From Spirosoma sp. KUDC1026 (GTDB lineage Bacteria; Bacteroidota; Bacteroidia; Cytophagales; Spirosomataceae): a DNA stretch of 64,000 nt. The DNA lies in the NCBI RefSeq assembly GCF_013375035.1, contig NZ_CP056032.1, positions 5,454,001-5,518,000 on the forward strand, read 5' to 3'. The notes beneath the pieces are model-generated. The model did no database searches. It was not told the origin of the DNA and saw nothing but the letters and a program-made list of their open reading frames with translations. The translations under genes and the position numbers were made by a program. Shown piece after piece: positions 42,546-51,500 of this stretch (within the stretch, counting starts at the first letter, position 1; every line of letters begins with the position of its first letter).

Positions 42546-45500
42546 CTATTGCTTCACAATCTTCACGGTCTGTTTTTGCGTTGCCGTGCTAACCTGGAGC
42601 AGATATATACCAGCCGTTTTACCCAGTCGAATTGTTGGGCGTTCAACCGCACCGGCCTGCTCGATAGTTTGCTGACTCACCGGTTGCCCCTGGCCATTAA
42701 TTAGCTGAACCTGAACTGCTTGACCAGCCACACCCCGAATCTCTATGTCTACCGCTTCGGCTGGTGTCGGGTTACCAAGTACAAGTACCGATAGGCGCTC
42801 TACTGATTCAGCAGTCACACGAGCGTTGCCACTACCGCAGACACCCAGCCAGTTGTAGCTAAACTGGCTCACCACTGCCCCCTGGCGAGCGACCAGCGTA
42901 ATGACCGGATTGTCCGTGTACAACTGCAGCGAGTACGGACCGGCGGCCGTCGTTGACGACAATTCGTTGACGACCGAGAAGCTCACCGGCTCACCTGTCA
43001 GACCCGTGTACTGGGGCACAAAGCTCACCCGGCGGGCGCCTGCCGATACGCTTTCGCAGCTCACCGTCGTCACCCCAGTCAGAGCAAACGGCTGGGCTGG
43101 TGGAGTGGTACCGGCGGGGCTTACCGTCAGTACGAAGTTGGTACTGGTCGAGAGGTTCCCCGGATCAGTAGCTGTCACGGTGATGGTGCTCACCCCACTC
43201 ACCGATGGCGTACCGCTGATGGTCGTACCCGACAGGCTCAGGCCCGCTGGCAGACCACTCACGGACAAGGTCAGCTGGTTTGGCGTCTGGGCATCGGTGA
43301 ACACACCGGCCAAGGACAGCGCGTAGGCCTGACCCACCGTTGTACTCTGTGCCGCAATCGGATTCGCTACGGTTGGGGCCGTGTTGACCGGCGGAGTTGT
43401 GCCCCCACAATTGGCCAGCCAGTTGTAGCTGAACTGACTCACTACCGCCCCCTGGCGGGCTACCAGCGTGATGACCGGATTGTCCGTGTACAACTGCAGC
43501 GAGTACGGACCGGCGGCCGTCGTTGACGACAATTCGTTGACGACCGAGAAGCTCACCGGCTCACCTGTCAGACCCGTGTACTGGGGCACAAAGCTCACCC
43601 GGCGGGCGCCTGCCGATACGCTTTCGCAACTCACCGTTGTCACCCCAGTCAGGGCAAACGGCTGGGTTGGCGGAGTGGTACCGGCGGGGCTTACCGTCAG
43701 TACGAAGTTGGTGCTCGATGACAGGTTACCTGGATCGGTCGCCGTCACGGTGATGGTGCTTACCCCACTCACCGATGGCGTACCGCTGATGGTCGTACCC
43801 GACAGGCTCAAGCCCGCTGGCAGACCACTCGCGGACAAGGTCAGCTGGTTTGGCGTCTGGGCGTCGGTGAACACACCGGCCAGGGACAGCGCGTACGCCT
43901 GACCCACCGTCGCACTCTGTGCCGCAATTGGGTTCGCTACGGTTGGGGCCGTGTTGACCGGCGGAGTTGTGCCCCCGCAGTTGGCCAGCCAGTTGTAGCT
44001 GAACTGACTCACCACCGCCCCCTGGCGGGCTACCAGTGTAATAACCGGATTGTCCGTGTACAACTGCAGCGAGTAAGGACCGGCGGCCATTGTCGGTGAC
44101 AGTTCGTTGACGACCGAGAAGCTCACCGGCTCACCTGTCAGACCCGTGTACTGGGGCACAAAGCTCACCCGGCGGGCGCCTGCCGATACGCTTTCGCAGC
44201 TCACCGTCGTCACCCCAGTCAAGGCAAACGGCTGGGTTGGTGGCACAGCAACTGGATTCACTGTTAAGGTGAAGCTGGCGCTGGTAGAGAGGCTACCTGG
44301 ATCAGTGGCCGTCACGGTAATGGTGCTTGTCCCACTCATTGAAGGTGTGCCCGAGATCGTAGCCGGTGCCATAAAGCTCAGACCTGCTGGCAGTGTACTA
44401 ACCGTCAACGTCAGTTGGTTTGGCGTCTGAGCGTCGGTGAACACACCGGCCAGGGACAGCGCGTAGGCCTGACCCACCGTCGCACTCTGTGGAGCAACTG
44501 CGTTCGCTACGGTCGGTGGCGTGTTGACCACCGGAGCAGGGCTCACCGTTAAGGTAAAGCTGGTGCTGGTGGAGAGATTGCCCGGATCAGTGGCCAGAAT
44601 AGTCACCGTGCTCACCCCACTCACTGACGGCGTACCGCTGATAGTCGTGCCCGATAGACTCAAGCCCGCTGGTAGACCATTCGCAAACAACGTCAGCTGG
44701 TTCGGCGTCTGGGCATCAGTAAAGACGTTTGCCAATGACAGCGTATACGCTTGACCCACCGTTGCGCTCTGCGGAGCAACTGTGTTGACTACGGTCGGTG
44801 GCGTGTTGACCACCGGAGCAGGGCTCACCGTTAAGGTAAAGCTGGTGCTGGCAGACAAGCTACCTGGGTCAGTGGCCGTCACGGTGATGGTGCTTGCTCC
44901 ACTCACCGATGTTGTGCCCGAGATCGTAGCCGGTGCTACGAAGCTCAAGCCTGCCGGCAGACCACTTACCGCCAAGGTCAGCCCGTTCGGCGTCTGAGCA
45001 TCAGTGAACACACCAGCGAGAGACAGCATATACGCTTGGCCCACCGTTGCGCTCTGTGGAGCAACTGCGTTCGCCACCGTTGGAGCCGTGTTGACCACCG
45101 GGGCAGGGCTCACCGTTAAGGTGAAGCTGGTGCTGGTGGAGAGGTTACCTGGATCGGTAGCCAGGATAGTCACCGTGCTTACTCCACTCACCGACGGCGT
45201 ACCGCTGATGGTCGTACCCGACAGGCTCAATCCTGCTGGCAGACCATTCGCAAACAGGGTCAGCTGGTTTGGCGTCTGGGCGTCCGTGAACACACCAGCC
45301 AGAGACAGCCTATAAGCTTGACCCACCGTCGCGCTCTGTGGAGCAATTACATTTGCCACCGTTGGCGCTGTATTGACCACTGGGGCAGGGCTCACCGTAA
45401 TGGTGAAGCTGGTGCTGGTGGAGAGGTTACCTAGATCGGTGGCCGTCACGGTGATGGTGCTTACTCCGCTCACCGATGGCGTACCGCTGATGGTCGTACC

Positions 45501-48500
45501 CGACAGGCTCAAGCCCGCTGGCAGACCATTCGCAAACAGCGTCAGTTGGTTCGGCGTCTGGGCATCGGTGAACACACCAGCGAGAGACAACGTATAAGCC
45601 TGACCCACCGTCGCGCTCTGTGGAGCAATTGCGTTCGCTACGGTCGGTGGCGTGTTGACCACCGGGGCAGGACTCACTGTCAAGGTGAAGCTGGTGCTGG
45701 CAGACAAGCTACCTGGGTCAGTGGCCGTCACGGTGATGGTGCTTACTCCACTCACCGATGGTGTGCCCGAGATCGTAGCCGGTGCTACGAAGCTCAAGCC
45801 TGCCGGCAGACCACTTACCGCCAAGGTCAGCCCATTCGGCGTCTGAGCATCAGTGAACACACCAGCTAGGGATAAGGTATAAGCCTGACCCACCGTTGCG
45901 CTCTGCGGAGCGATCGTATTGGCAACCGTTGGCGCTGTATTGACAGCGGCTCCCAGCGGTACGATTTCCGATCGGAACTTCTTGAAATTATTCTGAGTCA
46001 GTTCCTTCGCAATTACACCATCGTTGTAGAATACAGCATCTCCATTATCAACCAGCAGTTGAATTGCGCTGGCATCCATCAGCGGGCTGGGCACCTCAAC
46101 AATGGATTCGAAACTTCCATTGGCGTTCAGCGCCATCAGATCAGTCGTCCGTATTACTGGAGCGTCGGCAGCATTACCTGTCCAGGTGTACAGGCGGAAA
46201 TCATTAGGCGCGGCTCCGGCGTCACCGGCAGCCCCGGCAATAATAATGTATTCGTTGTTGGCGTTCTTGCGAATCTCCCGAATACCACGTCCTCCCAGAT
46301 CAAGTTCGATTGGCGCACCGAAAGTTGCGCTTCCCTGCGTACCACCGTTACCCGATACAGGTAGCGTCGTGAAGTTCGTTACCGGAATGACCAGTGCATT
46401 CTTACGATCCGTTGGCGGAACCTGCGGAGCCCGGAACGATACGTAAGCCGTTGCGTTGTCGGGAGCCAGTTCTACACCTTCGATGTTGAAACCAGTTGTC
46501 TGTTTCGAACCAACACCCGCAGCAGCGCTGGCAGCCAGACCATAATAGTTGACTCCTTTACCGTGACGGTTATTTACGTCCCAGGCAATGATGTCATTGC
46601 GCAGGAAGTCATACCGACCAACGTAAGTCAGCGTTGCAGCAGCACCCGTACCGGCCACGTCCGTGGCAAATACCCGATTCCGGTTAGGCCGGTCGTTACC
46701 ACCATCGGCATTGCTTTCCGAACCCATCCAGAAAATGCGGTTGCCCAGACGCGTAGACGCTTCAAGATCCACTTCACGCGGTACCCCACCCGAAATGTCG
46801 GTCAGGGCCAGCGACGAGGTAAAATCAAAACCAGCAACCGGCAAGCCCGAATTCTGACGGTTATACAACCGCAACACCTGGTTCTCATCGTCGGCTACCA
46901 GCATGTAGTTATCATCAATCCGGATCGCGGTCGATGCATCGCTGGTACCCGTATGAAAGCGCGTCGTTGACGGGGTTAACGCAGCAGCCGAAGCGGCATA
47001 GTTGACAACGTACGAGCCGTTGTTAACTCCGTCGGTTACGGTTACAGTGATCGTCGAGTACCCAACACCGGCTGGCGTGATCTTCAGGTTACGCGCAGCA
47101 TCCGTTCCCGTCAGTGTCAGCGTAGAAGCTACAGCCGAGTTGCTGCTGCTGGCCGTTACGGTCAGGCTGCTAACCGGTGTATCGGTATCGCTCAGGGTGA
47201 AATTAATGCCGAGCGTAGCAGCAGGATCCGTCGGATCGTTAATAACACCGCTCACATAACCAGCCCCCGTCGCCGACAGACTCAGGTACGGTGTTGTCGA
47301 TGCAGCTACCTGAATCGCCGGTACAGCCGTTACCGGATTGTCGTTGTCCGTAATCGTAACGCTAACTGGATTAGTGGCGATGCCATTGTAGGCAACATCG
47401 GCGCTGCTTGTGTTATGTATGATCTGCGCCGTATGAGTTCCCTCAACCAGATTATCATCCACAGCTGCAACGGTTACCGTCTGAGCGGTACTATAGGAGG
47501 CTGGCGTAAAGGTTAACGCAGCGGGATTCGTTGTCAGTTGACTACCCGCGTTAATCGTTACCGTCACGTCTGCTGATGGACGGCTGTTAAGGGCTACTGT
47601 ATACGTATCCGTTGCCCCACCTTCGGCAACTGTCGTGCTGGCACCTGATTCCACCACGAGAACGCGATTCAGCGGAATGAAATAGCCGCCTGGGTTACCC
47701 AGGTTACCGGTTGTGGCCAAATACGAATTCTGTACATCACCCACGACTGACAGTTTATAGGTGGCAGCCAGGTTCTGACCCAGATTAGCACGCTCCGTCC
47801 AGGCGCTGATGTCAGCCGTCCGTACCGAACCGGCAATCCCTTGATCGTTGTAGGTCAGGCGGTCCACCAGCGAGCCAGTGGCATCATAAATGTTGATCTC
47901 GTCACTGCGACCCAGGTTCTGGTTGCTGCCGCCTACCACCTTCACCGACGTTGGCAGATACCAGGCCGTACGGAAAACGGTAGCGTCGGCTTCGGTAAAG
48001 ACAACCGATTCGCCCGGCTGCACAATACCGAAACCACTGAGCGAGAACGAGCCCGCCGTACGGGTATTATCGTCGTAACTCCAGCCTGTCATATCGACTG
48101 GCGCGTTACCTACGTTCGTCAATTCGACGTATTCACCGGGCGTACCGTTATACATGTACTCCGTAATGCGGATCAAACCAGCCGGGGCCGCATTGATCGA
48201 CAGCGAGAACGTTGTCGATGCTGATAGATTACCCGGATCAGCAGCCGTTACCGTAACCGAAACCGGTGATCCAACAGTTGTACTTGGCGTACCCGAGATC
48301 GTATTCGGACTGGTAAAGCTTAACCCAGCCGGCAAACCCGTTACACTGAGCGTTAACGCGCTCGGCGTTTCGGCATCAGCAAAGGTGTTCGCAGGAATGA
48401 CATAGCTGAACACCTGACCAACCGTTGCAGTCTGGGATGGTATTACATTCGCAACCGTCGGCGCGGTGTTTGGTACAGGATTCACCGTAATGGTGAAGGT

Positions 48501-51500
48501 CGTACTCGCCGACAGACTGCCCGGATCAGTCGCCGTTACCGTAACGGTTGATACGCCGGTCGTCGTTGGCTGACCCGAAATAACCCGCGTAGCTGGATTG
48601 AACACCAGACCATTGGCCGGATTGATCGTTGCGGTATAGGTCAGCGTTTGATTTTCAGGATCCGTAAAGGCGGGTACCGTATAGCTGAACGCCTGACCAA
48701 CCGTTGCGGTTTGGCTGGAAACGGTTGGCGCTACCGGAGCCTGATTCGGAGCCGTTACCATCACACTTACCGTAGCAAATGCAGTCTGGCTCGTTGGCGC
48801 AGTGGCATCGCGGACAATCACCGTAAAGGATTGTACTCCCGTAGGTATAGCCGATACCGAGGCCGTATTTCCGTTCGGCGTAACCGTACCGGGGCCCGTG
48901 AACGTGTAACTGTACGGCGCGGAGCCGCCCGTTACAACCGCCGACAGCGTTGTTGTCTCAGTCGTCAGCAGGTTTGACGGAGTCGCCGTCAGTGTCAACG
49001 CCAGCGGAGCCGATGGCGACGTCAGCGACAGGCCAACAATAACCGGATCGTGATCTGATGTGCGGAACTGATCAGCATTATATAACGAACTAACCTGACC
49101 GGTCGTTTTGAACTCAACGTTGTAATCCAGCACACTGGGCTCGTCGGAATTGATGTGCCATTTCTCGGCACCACTTACCTGCGCCCGCAGACTGGCACTG
49201 CCTAGGGCGTGGTCCAGCGAACCTACCTGACCATCAAACACGTACGAATACGACGTATTGGGCAGCAGGTTGGTGAAGCCGCCGTTGGCCAGTGCCGTTA
49301 ACGGATTTTCCTGCGCGTACGCGTTCAGGTCACCCAGCACCAGAATGTCCGGATCGGTAGTTCCCGTTGGGTTCGTAGCAAGCCAGGCTGCCAGATCCTG
49401 CGCCTGACGGGTCCGGGTGCCGTTCGACTGTCCCTGCCCGTCTCCGGCATCAGCATCACCCGCTCCACCCGAACTCGACCCTTTCGATTTGAAGTGGTTA
49501 GCCACCGCCGTGAATACGCCACCGGTTGCGTTCTCCCGGAACGTCTGTGCCAGCGGGAAACGACCCACCGTAGTGAACGCAGCGCTGGTGGTCAGCGTAG
49601 CGGCTGCACCAACGGGCGTTACTTTCGCTGGTTTGTAAATCATAGCTACCGTAATCTCGTCGCTCGAGATACTGGTACCCGGATTAATGAACGCAAACGA
49701 ACCCGGACCGGCTACGGCATTGACGCCGTTCACCAGATCCTGAATGGCGCTGGTTGCACCGTATCCATCATTCTCCAGTTCGTTGAGTGCGAAGATATCA
49801 ACGCCCGACTGGACAATCGCCTGGATCGTTTTGTTACGTTGCCGGGTAAACTCAGCCTGCGTATCGGCTCCGCGGGATGTTGGAAAGCCCCCGCCCTGAC
49901 CGTTACCGTTGAAATAGTTAAGCAGGTTGAAGCCCGCAACTTTCAGCGAGCCGCCAACGGCAGGCGGAGTCGTTGGTCGCGCATTCGCCGGCAGGAAGTT
50001 AACGCCGGTCGTTGATTGCAGCCGGTATCCTTCCAGACGTTCATCCAGAACCGCTGTAATACTGGCCACTTCATCCCCACCCCGTAATGTATTTGATGCA
50101 CTAAGCGGGTTACCGCCCCGACCGAAGATGATTGGATCGGGGTTTTGCGCCGTACTACCGTCATCCAGGATGATCCGGCGTTTGGCGATTTCGGCCAGGT
50201 AAGCCGAGTAACCGCTCACACTAGGCGCGTTGAACTGAGTGTATTGATCCAGTCGAGCATCGGTGCCGGGGTTGTTGCTGGCTCCGTTAGCCGCCAGTAC
50301 TACCTGACCGAAACGACCCAGTTGGAAATACTCCGTAACCGTCAGATTACCCGACGCAGCACTGGCCGTTATCAGCATCCCCTCGTACCGCTCCAGATCG
50401 GATACGTTCGTTACCGGAAACTGCACCGGCGTAGCCGTCGGCAGCGTACTGGCCCCGAGGTTGATAACACTGGTTAGCGTAGTCAGCTGGGTCAGGCTGC
50501 TGCTGTTGCCACCATTTGAACTGGTGAACTCACCAACGGTTCCCGTCACCCGAATCTTATCACCAGCGTTACCGGTGAACAAACCGCTAGGGTCGTAGAC
50601 AAAGATCCCTTCCGACGTAGCGGGGTTACCATCGCTATCGGCATCTTCTTCCTGAACGTAGAAACCATTCAGCCGGCTCGAACCGGCGAACGTGCGGGTG
50701 ACGATCCCTTCGATGGTCTGACTACCGCCGAACGCTGTATTGAACGTAGAGCCGCTACCCTGAATGGATGAAATACGTGTAATGGCTACGGTAGGGTTGA
50801 TTGTACCATTCACCGCCACATTGGCACGCAGCGCACCACTCGTGATGGCTACGTTTCCGCTCACGGTACCGACTGGTGCCGACGCCGTGGTCCGGATCGT
50901 TACCGGAATCGTGCTGGCGTTGGCCGTCGGCGTAACCGTCAGGCTGGTGCTGTAAACCGAACCTGTCGTTAGCTCAAAACCGGTGGGGGCTGTTACCGTA
51001 ATAGTCTGCCCGGCCAGGTTGTTGGCCGTAATCGAGAATGTCTGTGTTTCTGACGCATTCCCCTGAATGGCCGAAAAACCCGACAGGGTCGTTGGCGTAG
51101 CGGCCAGCACTGGCGTGTTCGGATCATTGACCTGACCACTAATGCTTACCGACGCGGTCAGCGTGGTGTTGCTGGTATTGGTAATGGTTCCACTCACTGC
51201 ACCAATTGTTGTACCGGTCAAACGAGCGTACACCGTCGTTGATGATGTCGTGGTGGGTAACGACAGAGCGGTGGTGTAGCCCGTCCCGGCGGTCAGGCTG
51301 ATTTCAACCCCGGCCGGAGCCGTCACCGTAATAGGGGCCACCAGATTGCTGGCTGTTACGGTGTACGTCTGTGGAGCCGAAGGCGTTCCCTGCGTCGTAC
51401 TGAAACCTACCAGCGTAGTTGGCGATACGGTCAGTGCCGGATTGGTTGACAGTTGCGTACCCGTAATGGTCAGGTTATCGATCGAAATTTTCGGGCGTGA

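Noticed and set aside
42851-45936. Regular repeats that could suggest a CRISPR array
   Set aside because: Units are 282-570 bases and in frame, encoding protein domains; there are no short repeats with unique spacers.
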